A DNA stretch of 7,335 nt from assembly GCA_048941605.1 (NCBI GenBank), contig JBHLNL010000173.1, positions 1 through 7,335 of the forward strand, written 5' to 3'. The stretch is from Loki-b32 sp048941605 (GTDB taxonomy: Archaea; Asgardarchaeota; Lokiarchaeia; Sigyniarchaeales; SOKP01). This document shows positions 1-5,679 of this stretch, piece by piece (position 1 is the stretch's first letter; the number at the start of each line of letters is the position of its first letter). Under the pieces are notes generated by a model. It was not told the origin of the DNA and ran no database searches. It saw only the letters and a program-made list of their open reading frames with translations. The position numbers and the translations under genes are program-made.

Positions 1-24
1 GTTCATTATAAAGGTTACCACATC

Positions 25-98
25 TAATTCAAAAAAATTATATAATAATATAATTATAAGTATTAATTAAAATTCACTTTAGTAATTTTTTTGAATTA
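25..98. repeat. Perfect 16-bp inverted repeat upstream of dapF
   Basis: The arms at 25-40 (TAATTCAAAAAAATTA) and 83-98 (TAATTTTTTTGAATTA) are exact reverse complements, separated by 42 very AT-rich bases. The right arm ends inside the TATA-like box at 96-104. It could be an operator pair, a cruciform or RNA stem, or the 3' end of a gene left of the window. AT-rich composition makes chance matches easier, but 16 of 16 is long for a region this short. The pairing is seen; the role is inferred. Confidence 0.6.
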
Positions 99-104
99 TA
101 AATA
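96..104 (+). promoter_or_regulatory. Candidate archaeal TATA box for dapF-lysA
   Basis: TTATAAATA matches the archaeal TATA-box type. A start of transcription about 25 bases downstream would fall near 124-128, giving a leader of roughly 20 bases before the dapF ATG. A second candidate, TTTAATATT at 108-116, would give an almost leaderless transcript. No convincing Shine-Dalgarno site precedes the ATG, which suits a short-leader message. In such AT-rich DNA similar strings are common, so this is a candidate only. Confidence 0.4.
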
Positions 105-146
105 AAATTTAATATTATTGTCAATAACAAAATCCTCAGAAAATTA

Positions 147-1028
147 ATGGATCCATATATTCTGGAAAATTTAGAATTTGGAAAATATCATGGTTTAGGA
201 AATGATTATATAATTATTAATGACATTAAATGGGCAATTCCAGAGGAGAAGAAATCAGACCTAGCTCGTAAATTGTGCGAAATTCATTTTTCTATTGGAG
301 CTGATGGATTAATCTTTGCTTGTAAATCTGAAGAAGCAGATATTAAAATGAGAATATTTAACAATGACGGATTAGAAGCAGAGATGTGTGGAAACGGGAT
401 AAGGTGTTTTTCAAAATATATTTATGAAAATGCTATTGTTCAAAAAGATGAGATTAAAATTGAAACCCTAAAAGGGATTATGATTGCTAAACTTAATATA
501 GTAAATCATCAAGTGGCAAATGTTGAAATCGATATGGGTCCACCAATACTTAATTGTGAAGATATTCCTGTCCTATTAGAAAATACAGTAGATCGATGTG
601 TTAATGAGCCATTGGTAATTTTAGACAGAATTTTTAATTTTACAGCGATTTCAATGGGGAATCCACACGCAGTTATATTTGTTGATGAAATTCTAAATGA
701 TGATGAATTAAATATGTATGGTGCGACAATAGAATCTCATGATCGCTTTCCAAATAAGGCAAATGTTGAATTTGTGCAAGCAATTTCCAAGGATGAGTGC
801 ATTGTGAGGGTATTTGAAAGAGGTGTAGGAATTACTAAATCATGTGGTACTGGAGCATGTGCAAGTGTTGTTGCTGGTTCTATATTGGGCATGTTTAATG
901 AGGGAGTACCTATAATGGTACACAATGATGGTGGAGATTTAAAAATTACATATACAGGTAAATCAGTTTTCATGGAGGGTCCAGTCGTTAAAGTTTTTGA
1001 TGGTATAATTGAGAAAATAAAGATTTAA
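147..1028 (+). CDS. dapF: Diaminopimelate epimerase DapF
   Basis: This cytoplasmic, cofactor-independent enzyme interconverts LL- and meso-diaminopimelate, the step before lysine. The family signature starts at residue 11 (FGKYHGLGNDYI). Both catalytic cysteines are present: C81 in the NDGLEAEMCGNGIRC motif (residues 73-87) and C233 in ERGVGITKSCGTGACA (residues 224-239). The substrate-binding segment SMGNPHAV is at 169-176. At 293 residues it is slightly longer than the usual 270-285, because about ten residues precede the normal N-terminus. No other ATG, GTG or TTG start lies between the upstream in-frame stop at 99-101 and the conserved core, so ATG 147 is chosen despite lacking a Shine-Dalgarno site. 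lysA follows after 14 bases, so the two are almost certainly co-transcribed. All key residues are intact. Confidence 0.97.
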   Translation: MDPYILENLEFGKYHGLGNDYIIINDIKWAIPEEKKSDLARKLCEIHFSIGADGLIFACKSEEADIKMRIFNNDGLEAEMCGNGIRCFSKYIYENAIVQKDEIKIETLKGIMIAKLNIVNHQVANVEIDMGPPILNCEDIPVLLENTVDRCVNEPLVILDRIFNFTAISMGNPHAVIFVDEILNDDELNMYGATIESHDRFPNKANVEFVQAISKDECIVRVFERGVGITKSCGTGACASVVAGSILGMFNEGVPIMVHNDGGDLKITYTGKSVFMEGPVVKVFDGIIEKIKI

Positions 1029-1031
1029 CAG

Positions 1032-1047
1032 TTTATGAGTTTATGAG
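1032..1047 (+). repeat. Tandem 8-bp repeat at the lysA start
   Basis: TTTATGAG occurs twice back to back (1032-1039, 1040-1047), so an ATG appears at 1035 as well as at the lysA start 1043. The first ATG is out of frame and reads only ATG AGT TTA TGA; its stop overlaps the lysA start as ATGA. This could couple re-initiation into lysA, or may simply be replication slippage. Confidence 0.6.
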
Positions 1048-2356
1048 TTATATAAATTGGTTGAAAAGGAAAGATTTGGAGTATAGAGATGGGATCTTGT
1101 ATTTTGCTAATGTAAGCACTTTAGAAATTGCTGAAAGATTTGGTACTCCCATCTATGTTTTAAATGAAAAGATGATTCGAAAGAGATACAGAGAATTAAA
1201 GGACAATTTAAATTCAAAATATAAGAAAAATAAGATTTATTTTGCTGTGAAATCGAATACAAATTTATCAGTTTTAAAAATTTTAATTTCAGAAGGATCC
1301 AATTTTGATTGTTCCTCTGTAGGAGAGATACTTTCATGTTTAAAATCGGACATCCCCCCAGATCGAATTATATATACTGGAAATATGTTTACAAACGATG
1401 ATCTCAAAATTGCGGTTAATAAAGATATTTTAGTTAACTTAGACAGCTATAGTCAATTAAAAAGATTAACAAATATTTATGAGACGATGGGGAAGGAAAA
1501 AACTCTTATTTCTTTTAGATTTAATCCTGAATTAGGAGCAGGCCATCACCCTCACACAATTACAGCAGGTAGAGAAGTGAAGTTTGGTATTTTGGAAAAT
1601 AAAATTATTAAAGCATATTCAAAAGCAAAAGAGTTAGGTTTTAGAAAATTTGGAATTCACCAACATATTGGTTCTGGAATTATCTATGCTCAGGATTTTG
1701 AAAAACCGACTGAAAAGTTTTTACAAATAATTGAAAAAATAGTAGAGTTAATAGGGATTGAATTTGAATTTATAGATTTTGGAGGGGGCATTGGTATTCC
1801 ATACCACCCTAATACACCGCCCATTGATTTAAATAAATATTGTGAAATAATAATTGATAATTTCAAGAAAATCATAGAAAAAGGAAATATAGGGGAACCA
1901 TTCCTCTATATTGAACCAGGACGATACATATCCGGTGAATCAAGTATAATTTTGACACAGATTAACACAATAAAAGATAATGGTTTTAAATTATTTGCTG
2001 GAATTGATGCTGGTTTTAACACTTTAATTCGCCCAACTCTGTATGGATCATATCATCATATAATTACTTGTAATGAAAAAAGTAAAGAAAAAACTTTAAT
2101 ATATGATATTGCGGGACCTATTTGTGAATCGGGTGATATTCTCGGTAAAGAGAGAGAATTACCAGAATTGGGAGAAGGAAATTATCTTGCAATATTAGAT
2201 GCAGGTGCATATGGTTTTACTATGAGTAGCTCTTATAATTCAAGACCAAGACCTGCAGAACTCTTAATAAATGAGGGAAATATTTATAGAATTCGTAGTA
2301 GAGAAACATATGCCGATTTAGTAAGTCATCAAATAGTTCCAGACCATTTAAAATGA
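1043..2356 (+). CDS. lysA: Diaminopimelate decarboxylase LysA
   Basis: A PLP-dependent fold-III decarboxylase that turns meso-diaminopimelate into L-lysine and CO2 in the cytoplasm. The PLP-anchoring lysine is K70 in KIYFAVKSNTN. Other family marks are the HQHIGSG segment (206-212), the phosphate-binding glycine loop FGGGIGIPY (246-254), EPGRY (291-295), the catalytic cysteine motif CESGD (361-365), and Y390 in DAGAYGFTMSSSYN near the C-terminus. The length of 437 residues is normal for the family. The barrel and the C-terminal beta domain are both complete. There is no clear Shine-Dalgarno site; the start lies 14 bases after the dapF stop and within a short tandem repeat, so translation is probably coupled to dapF. 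An ATG eight bases upstream is out of frame. The function is secure; arginine or ornithine decarboxylase relatives lack this match of motifs and context. Confidence 0.97.
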   Translation: MSYINWLKRKDLEYRDGILYFANVSTLEIAERFGTPIYVLNEKMIRKRYRELKDNLNSKYKKNKIYFAVKSNTNLSVLKILISEGSNFDCSSVGEILSCLKSDIPPDRIIYTGNMFTNDDLKIAVNKDILVNLDSYSQLKRLTNIYETMGKEKTLISFRFNPELGAGHHPHTITAGREVKFGILENKIIKAYSKAKELGFRKFGIHQHIGSGIIYAQDFEKPTEKFLQIIEKIVELIGIEFEFIDFGGGIGIPYHPNTPPIDLNKYCEIIIDNFKKIIEKGNIGEPFLYIEPGRYISGESSIILTQINTIKDNGFKLFAGIDAGFNTLIRPTLYGSYHHIITCNEKSKEKTLIYDIAGPICESGDILGKERELPELGEGNYLAILDAGAYGFTMSSSYNSRPRPAELLINEGNIYRIRSRETYADLVSHQIVPDHLK

Positions 2357-2471
2357 TAATCTTTATCGGAGTGAAAACACAAAAATAAAAATCTGAGACT
2401 ATTATTTATATCTTGAGATAAAATTATAAAAAGTGGGATTATTAGGGCTTGGATACCCCTTAATATTCTCG

Positions 2472-2735
2472 ATGAAGTGTTGGCATTATGAAATCAATAA
2501 ATAGTTCTTGAACTAAGAAGATTAATGATAATACTGATCTGCACTGATCTTTTTTATAATTTTATCTTACCTTTAAAATATTTTATCAGAAAATTACTAC
2601 TCATAAACCAAGAACCTCGCTTGTAGAGTTAATTTTATTTTCTTTTGCCTTCGCTATAAATTTTATTGCTTTAATAGCACCCTCAGCAAAATATTCTCCA
2701 CTGTGAGCCCGATGTTTTAATTCAATTCTCTCTTC
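2472..2735. repeat. Direct repeat, left copy (264 bp)
   Basis: This aligns with 3618-3881 at a constant offset of 1146 bases, with no net gaps. By hand count there are 37 mismatches in 264 positions (about 86% identity): 22 of 129 in the non-coding part (2472-2600) and 15 of 135 in the dapB-coding part (2601-2735). Similarity stops abruptly on both sides. The longest shared run is 28 bases, at 2525-2552. Confidence 0.93.
2549..2568 (+). terminator. Possible T-tract terminator for dapF-lysA
   Basis: A run of six T (2550-2555) followed by another T-rich stretch lies 193 bases after the lysA stop. Archaeal polymerases can terminate at such U-rich tracts without a hairpin. The matching position in the right repeat copy (3696-3712) is also T-rich, but interrupted, and lies downstream of the hydrolase gene. 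This is an inference from composition alone. Confidence 0.3.
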
Positions 2736-2744
2736 TAAGTTTCA
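2601..2744 (-). pseudogene. Orphan C-terminal fragment of dapB
   Basis: Read on the minus strand, 2735 down to 2604 encodes 44 residues that match DapB residues 230-273 of the intact gene at 3747-4568, with 36 of 44 identical. It keeps the HxAHS and FAEGAIKAIKF core and ends in VLGL plus a stop, here TGA (2601-2603) instead of TAA. The frame stays open back to an in-frame TGA at 2742-2744, which lies in the adjacent inverted repeat. Nothing upstream resembles the rest of DapB, and no start codon, cofactor-binding domain or catalytic motif remains, so the piece cannot be a reductase. Its amino-acid differences are mild and no frameshift is seen, so it was probably part of a working dapB before it was cut off. 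It lies immediately beyond the lysA end, in the same orientation as the real dapB. Confidence 0.88.
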
Positions 2745-2771
2745 ATAGGGTCTGTTTGTAAACCCTATTGA
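2742..2771. repeat. Perfect 10-bp inverted repeat at repeat boundary
   Basis: TCAATAGGGT (2742-2751) and ACCCTATTGA (2762-2771) are exact reverse complements around a 10-base spacer. It starts seven bases after the end of the left direct-repeat copy. No T-run follows on either strand, so a classic terminator is unlikely. It may be an operator for the downstream hydrolase gene or a footprint of the rearrangement. Confidence 0.65.
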
Positions 2772-2799
2772 TATGAAAATTATTGAAAAAAAAGCTGTG

Positions 2800-2810
2800 T
2801 ATAAAAAATA
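2800..2810 (+). promoter_or_regulatory. Candidate TATA box for the hydrolase gene
   Basis: TATAAAAAATA lies about 80 bases before the start codon. Transcription from about 2828-2832 would give a leader of some 55 bases carrying the Shine-Dalgarno site. It also lies just downstream of the inverted repeat at 2742-2771. Other TATA-like strings are nearby, so the choice is tentative. Confidence 0.3.
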
Positions 2811-2871
2811 ATAAGCTATAAAGAATATTGAAAATTAATTGGATGCTAAAAATGTATAAATTGATCTATAA

Positions 2872-2877
2872 AAGGAG
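2872..2877 (+). promoter_or_regulatory. Strong Shine-Dalgarno site of the hydrolase gene
   Basis: AAGGAG lies eight bases before the ATG at 2886 and is the best ribosome binding site in the window. It fixes the start codon and contrasts with the absence of a clear site before dapF, lysA and the archaemetzincin. Confidence 0.75.
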
Positions 2878-2885
2878 AAGAAAAA

Positions 2886-3554
2886 ATGAAAGTAGGAAAT
2901 TTCTCTGAGGAAGATGTGTATAGATTAGCAAGAAAAGCATATAATGAAGGAAAGGCACGCTTTAAAATTATACCTGATAAATGCGTTCTATTAGTTATTG
3001 ATATGCAAAATGAATTTGTAAAACCTCATTGGTCACCTGATTGGGTGCCAGAAGCAACTAGACAAGTTCCTCGTATCAAGAGGTTAATCGAACACTGCAG
3101 GAAAAAAAATATCCCTGTAATTTTTACGGTCTATTCAAAAACCCATAACTATTTAGACCGTCCCAAAACGGGAGAATTTATGCCTGGACGATATTCAGAG
3201 CTAGATATTGATTTTTCACAATTTTATGTGGAAGGCCAAGTTTGGCATGAACTTGCCCCTAAAATGGGGGAAATAGTAATTAAAAAGCCATCCTATGGAG
3301 CATTTTACGATACACCTTTAGAAACAATTCTGAGAAATATTGAAAAAGATACGGTAATAATAAGTGGAACTTTAACGAATTTCTGTTGTGGCGTTACTGC
3401 ACGGCAAGCATATGAAAGGAGCTTTAAAGTAATATTCGGAAGTGATGTTACATCTACCGATGATCCTGAAATGCAAGAACCTGAATTGAAGGTATTAAGG
3501 AAAGGCTTTGCAAAAGTTTTGACTTCTAACGAAATTATTAAAGCTTTAGATTAA
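2886..3554 (+). CDS. Isochorismatase-family cysteine hydrolase
   Basis: A 222-residue member of the isochorismatase-like cysteine hydrolase superfamily, which includes nicotinamidases, N-carbamoylsarcosine amidases and ureidoacrylate hydrolases. The catalytic triad is visible: D39 in VLLVIDMQNEF, K134 in VIKKPSYGAFYDT, and C167 in GTLTNFCCGVTARQA. A second cysteine, C168, follows directly. There is no signal peptide or membrane segment, so it should be cytoplasmic. The substrate cannot be told from sequence; an amide or carbamoyl compound is most likely. The first 30 residues precede the usual core and look helical. It is not part of either lysine operon: it is flanked exactly by the two direct-repeat copies and has its own Shine-Dalgarno site. 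Three 60-base rows counted here (from 3001, 3061 and 3241) are 38-40% G+C, against about 28-37% for three lysA rows (from 1501), a weak hint of separate origin. Confidence 0.88.
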   Translation: MKVGNFSEEDVYRLARKAYNEGKARFKIIPDKCVLLVIDMQNEFVKPHWSPDWVPEATRQVPRIKRLIEHCRKKNIPVIFTVYSKTHNYLDRPKTGEFMPGRYSELDIDFSQFYVEGQVWHELAPKMGEIVIKKPSYGAFYDTPLETILRNIEKDTVIISGTLTNFCCGVTARQAYERSFKVIFGSDVTSTDDPEMQEPELKVLRKGFAKVLTSNEIIKALD

Positions 3555-3603
3555 TCTGCATAATTCACAAATAACCAAACTAACAAAAATAAAAGCAGAT
3601 TAA
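3551..3603. repeat. 9-bp inverted repeat overlapping the hydrolase stop
   Basis: TTAATCTGC (3551-3559) and GCAGATTAA (3595-3603) are exact reverse complements separated by 35 bases. The left arm contains the TAA stop of the hydrolase gene. It could form a 3'-end stem in the message. The long loop and the lack of a T-run directly after it make a terminator doubtful. Confidence 0.45.
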
Positions 3604-3617
3604 AATTCACACTTTTA

Positions 3618-3881
3618 ATGAAGTGTTGACACTATGAAATCTAATTGTAGTTCAACAGCTAATAAGATTGATGATAATACTGATCTGCACTGATCTTTCT
3701 TACAATTTTATCTTACCTATAAGATCTTTTCTCAGAATACTAATACTTATAAACCAAGAACTTGACTTGTAGAGTAAATTTTATTTTCTTTTGCTTTTGA
3801 AACAAATTTTATTGCTTTAATAGCACCCTCAGCAAAACATTCTCGACTGTGAGCCTGATGTTTTAATTCAATTCTTTCTCC
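3618..3881. repeat. Direct repeat, right copy (264 bp)
   Basis: This partner of 2472-2735 contains 129 bases beyond the dapB stop and the last 44 codons of the intact dapB. Its left edge carries a small palindrome, AGTGT-TG-ACACT (3622-3633), that is degraded in the left copy. It lies 63 bases after the hydrolase stop. A homologous exchange between the two copies would remove 1146 bases, including the whole hydrolase gene. Confidence 0.93.
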
Positions 3882-4568
3882 GGGACCAGCATATAAAATA
3901 GTATGATCTCCAACAATATCCCCCCCTCTTATAGAATGAATTCCTATTTCATTTATAGCTCCAACTGAGCGCTTATTTGGACCTCTACTGCGACCAAATT
4001 TAGCTGTTTTTTCAAAATCGGAACCAAGAGTATTACTTATTACTTGTCCTATTTTTAAAGCAGTACCACTAGGCGCATCTATTTTTCTATGATGGTGTGC
4101 TTCTATTATTTCAATATCCCAATCATTTAAATAATTCGTCAATAAGAATGCCAACTTAAAGACGACATTAACTCCAGTAGCCATATTAGGCGATATAACT
4201 GCAGGTGCTTTATTTTTTTTTACCAATCCTTCAAATCTAGTTAAAAATCCTTCAGATAATCCAGTAGTACCAATTACACATCGTAGGCCATTCTCAACAC
4301 ATATTAAACAATTTTTTTCAGTAGCATGTGCCACTGTAAAATCTACGACTACATCTGGATGAGTTTCATTAATAATTTCTTGTAAATTCTTCACTTCATT
4401 TATCTTTATCTTATTCGGATCATCTACACCTATTAAAGAACCTAAATCATCTCCTATATGTGTGATATCACATGCTGCAACTACACTTATTTCTGGATCT
4501 ATTAAAGCTAATTTGCTTATTAACCTACTAGTTGTACCGGTTGGTCCTAAAATTAATATTTTAATCAT
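3747..4568 (-). CDS. dapB: 4-hydroxy-tetrahydrodipicolinate reductase DapB
   Basis: Reduces the DapA product to tetrahydrodipicolinate with NAD(P)H; cytoplasmic. The N-terminal Rossmann domain starts with ILILGPTGTTSR (4-15), followed by GDDLGSLIG (39-47), DFTVAHAT (76-83), GTTG (100-103) and SPNMATGVN (126-134). The substrate and catalytic motif EAHHHRKIDAPSGTA (156-170) is complete, with H158, H159 and K162 matching the E. coli catalytic residues. The length of 273 residues is normal. The nucleotide loop is unusual: G8 and G11 fit, but the third glycine of GxxGxxG is S14, and the common GRMG is replaced by GTTS. It is downstream of dapA with a 21-base gap holding AAGGAG (4581-4586), 12 bases before the ATG, a rather long spacing. 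Its last 44 codons are duplicated at 2601-2735. Confidence 0.96.
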   Translation of the reverse strand: MIKILILGPTGTTSRLISKLALIDPEISVVAACDITHIGDDLGSLIGVDDPNKIKINEVKNLQEIINETHPDVVVDFTVAHATEKNCLICVENGLRCVIGTTGLSEGFLTRFEGLVKKNKAPAVISPNMATGVNVVFKLAFLLTNYLNDWDIEIIEAHHHRKIDAPSGTALKIGQVISNTLGSDFEKTAKFGRSRGPNKRSVGAINEIGIHSIRGGDIVGDHTILYAGPGERIELKHQAHSRECFAEGAIKAIKFVSKAKENKIYSTSQVLGL

Positions 4569-4580
4569 TGTTGCATTTAT

Positions 4581-4586
4581 CTCCTT
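4581..4586 (-). promoter_or_regulatory. Shine-Dalgarno site of dapB
   Basis: AAGGAG on the minus strand lies in the dapA-dapB gap, 12 bases upstream of the dapB ATG. An ATG that starts closer to it (within AAATGCAACAATG) reads into TGA after two codons, so the ATG at 4568 is kept as the start. Confidence 0.6.
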
Positions 4587-4589
4587 TAA

Positions 4590-5489
4590 TTAAATTAAAT
4601 TCAGTTCTTTTAATGTATTTATTATTTTCTTTTGATTTTCCTCTATGGGGGGCGTAAGTGGTAAACGCATCCTTTTATTCATTAACCCCATAATATCAGC
4701 TGCGAATTTCACTGGTCCCGGATTACTTTCAATAAATAAAATTTTAAATAACTCATAGAGCTCTAAATGCAATTTTCTTGCTTTATCCCATTCATTATTG
4801 AGCATACTAGTTGTAAATTCAACCATTCTAGATGGAATAATATTTGAGGCAACACTAATTACTCCTTTTCCCCCAAGAGCCATAATATGAAAAGTCATAC
4901 CATCATCACCACTTAACACTATAAAATCACTTGGAGTTGTTTTAATGATTTTTGTAATTTGATCGATATTACCGCTTGCACATTTTATACCTATTATATT
5001 TTCTTTTGAATTTGCTAATTTAGTTACGGTTTCAGGTTCTAAATTTGTGCCAGTACGGCTTGGAACATTATACAAAATTATTGGTAGAGACACAGAATCC
5101 GCAATAGCTGAAAAATGGTCTATTAAAGAATGTTGAACTGGTTTATTGTAATAGGGTACTACTAATAGGATTCCATCTACACCCGCCTTTTCAGCATACT
5201 TGGATAAAGATATGGCCTCTTTAGTTGAGTTACTTCCTGTTCCAGCTAATACAAATGGATTTTTTCCACTTTTTCTAGCCTCATCAACAGTAATATCTAT
5301 TGCTTTTTGATGTTCTTCATGACTCATTGTTGGACTCTCTCCAGTGGTCCCCATAGTTAATAATTGACAGCCATTTTCAGTTTGAAATCGAATGAATTCT
5401 CTAAATTTTTCTTCATCTAATGAAAGATCTTCTTTAAATGGTGTAATCATAGCAGTAATTACATTTTTTAGTTTATCCACCTTAGACAT
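4590..5489 (-). CDS. dapA: 4-hydroxy-tetrahydrodipicolinate synthase DapA
   Basis: A class I aldolase-type TIM barrel that condenses pyruvate with L-aspartate-4-semialdehyde, the first committed step to DAP and lysine. Residues are numbered from the upstream ATG at 5498. The GTTGES motif is at 50-55 (T51, T52), the conserved tyrosine region is PYYNKP (115-120), and LYNVPSRTG (142-150) holds Y143 and R148. The Schiff-base lysine is K172 in IIGIKCASGN. LSGDDG (195-200) and NPGPVKFA (259-266) complete the pattern. I chose the ATG at 5489 (Met4, giving 299 residues), because AAGG at 5499-5502 is nine bases upstream of it but directly touches the 5498 ATG. dapB follows after 21 bases, so this is a dapA-dapB operon. 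N-acetylneuraminate lyase and other paralogues share the fold, but the pairing with dapB decides the role. Confidence 0.96.
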   Translation of the reverse strand: MSKVDKLKNVITAMITPFKEDLSLDEEKFREFIRFQTENGCQLLTMGTTGESPTMSHEEHQKAIDITVDEARKSGKNPFVLAGTGSNSTKEAISLSKYAEKAGVDGILLVVPYYNKPVQHSLIDHFSAIADSVSLPIILYNVPSRTGTNLEPETVTKLANSKENIIGIKCASGNIDQITKIIKTTPSDFIVLSGDDGMTFHIMALGGKGVISVASNIIPSRMVEFTTSMLNNEWDKARKLHLELYELFKILFIESNPGPVKFAADIMGLMNKRMRLPLTPPIEENQKKIINTLKELNLI

Positions 5490-5496
5490 AAGAATC

Positions 5497-5502
5497 ATCC
5501 TT
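5497..5502 (-). promoter_or_regulatory. Shine-Dalgarno site that decides the dapA start
   Basis: The minus strand reads AAGGAT here. It is well placed for the ATG at 5489 (nine bases after AAGG) and leaves no room for the ATG at 5498, which overlaps it. Confidence 0.5.
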
Positions 5503-5545
5503 AAGTTATTTTAACCCCTCAATTAAAACATTAATTAGTAAGTTT

Positions 5546-5555
5546 CCTATATAAG
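5546..5555 (-). promoter_or_regulatory. TATA box for dapA-dapB
   Basis: The minus strand reads CTTATATAGG, a very good archaeal TATA box, preceded by an A-rich stretch that could serve as the TFB-recognition element. Transcription would start near 5525, giving a leader of about 36 bases with the Shine-Dalgarno site inside it. This is the best promoter candidate in the window. Confidence 0.55.
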
Positions 5556-5598
5556 ACTTTTTAATAACTTTGTATTTTTCTAAGATAGATTTGAAAAT

Positions 5599-5607
5599 TT
5601 TATAAAT
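5599..5607 (+). promoter_or_regulatory. Candidate TATA box for the ADP-ribosylglycohydrolase gene
   Basis: TTTATAAAT lies about 75 bases before the start codon and would give a leader of about 50 bases. A second candidate, ATTATAAG near 5634-5641, would give a leader under 20 bases. Together with the dapA TATA box this makes 5499-5679 a divergent promoter region with no sign of shared operators. Confidence 0.35.
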
Positions 5608-5679
5608 TATCCATATTTAAAGAAAAAAAAGATATTATAAGAAAAAGACTTTTTAATTCAAACTGGATTTTGAGAAGAA

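Larger units (their letters stand above)
2357..2885. other. 529-base intergenic region with dapB relic
   Basis: No intact gene is visible. From left to right: 2357-2471 is unique AT-rich sequence with one weak hairpin (ATTAGGG at 2441-2447 against CCC plus TTAAT at 2457-2464, one bulge). 2472-2735 is the left copy of a direct repeat that includes an orphan dapB 3' end on the minus strand. 2742-2771 is a perfect 10-bp inverted repeat. 2772-2885 is the leader of the hydrolase gene, with a TATA-like box and a strong Shine-Dalgarno site. Confidence 0.7.

Noticed and set aside
737..973. Minus-strand open frame of 78 codons inside dapF
   Set aside because: It lies wholly opposite a clear dapF, has no recognisable motif and no ribosome binding site; it is a shadow of the coding strand.
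1107..1875. Two minus-strand open frames inside lysA
   Set aside because: Both lie opposite well-conserved lysA coding sequence and show no family features.
2357..2471. tRNA, riboswitch (for example a lysine riboswitch) or other structured RNA
   Set aside because: No cloverleaf, conserved riboswitch core or strong stems are seen; lysine riboswitches would also be expected in leaders, not after lysA.
2601..2744. A second functional dapB or a small protein gene
   Set aside because: Only the last 44 codons remain, with no start codon and an in-frame TGA just upstream; the reductase core is missing.
66..3610. Shared 12-mer ATTAAAATTCAC at 66-77 and 3599-3610
   Set aside because: Twelve AT-rich bases can recur by chance in 7 kb, and the flanking sequence does not align beyond a few bases.
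2472..3881. An insertion sequence or integron cassette around the hydrolase
   Set aside because: No transposase, integrase, target-site duplication or matching terminal inverted repeats are visible; the flanking repeats are dapB sequence.
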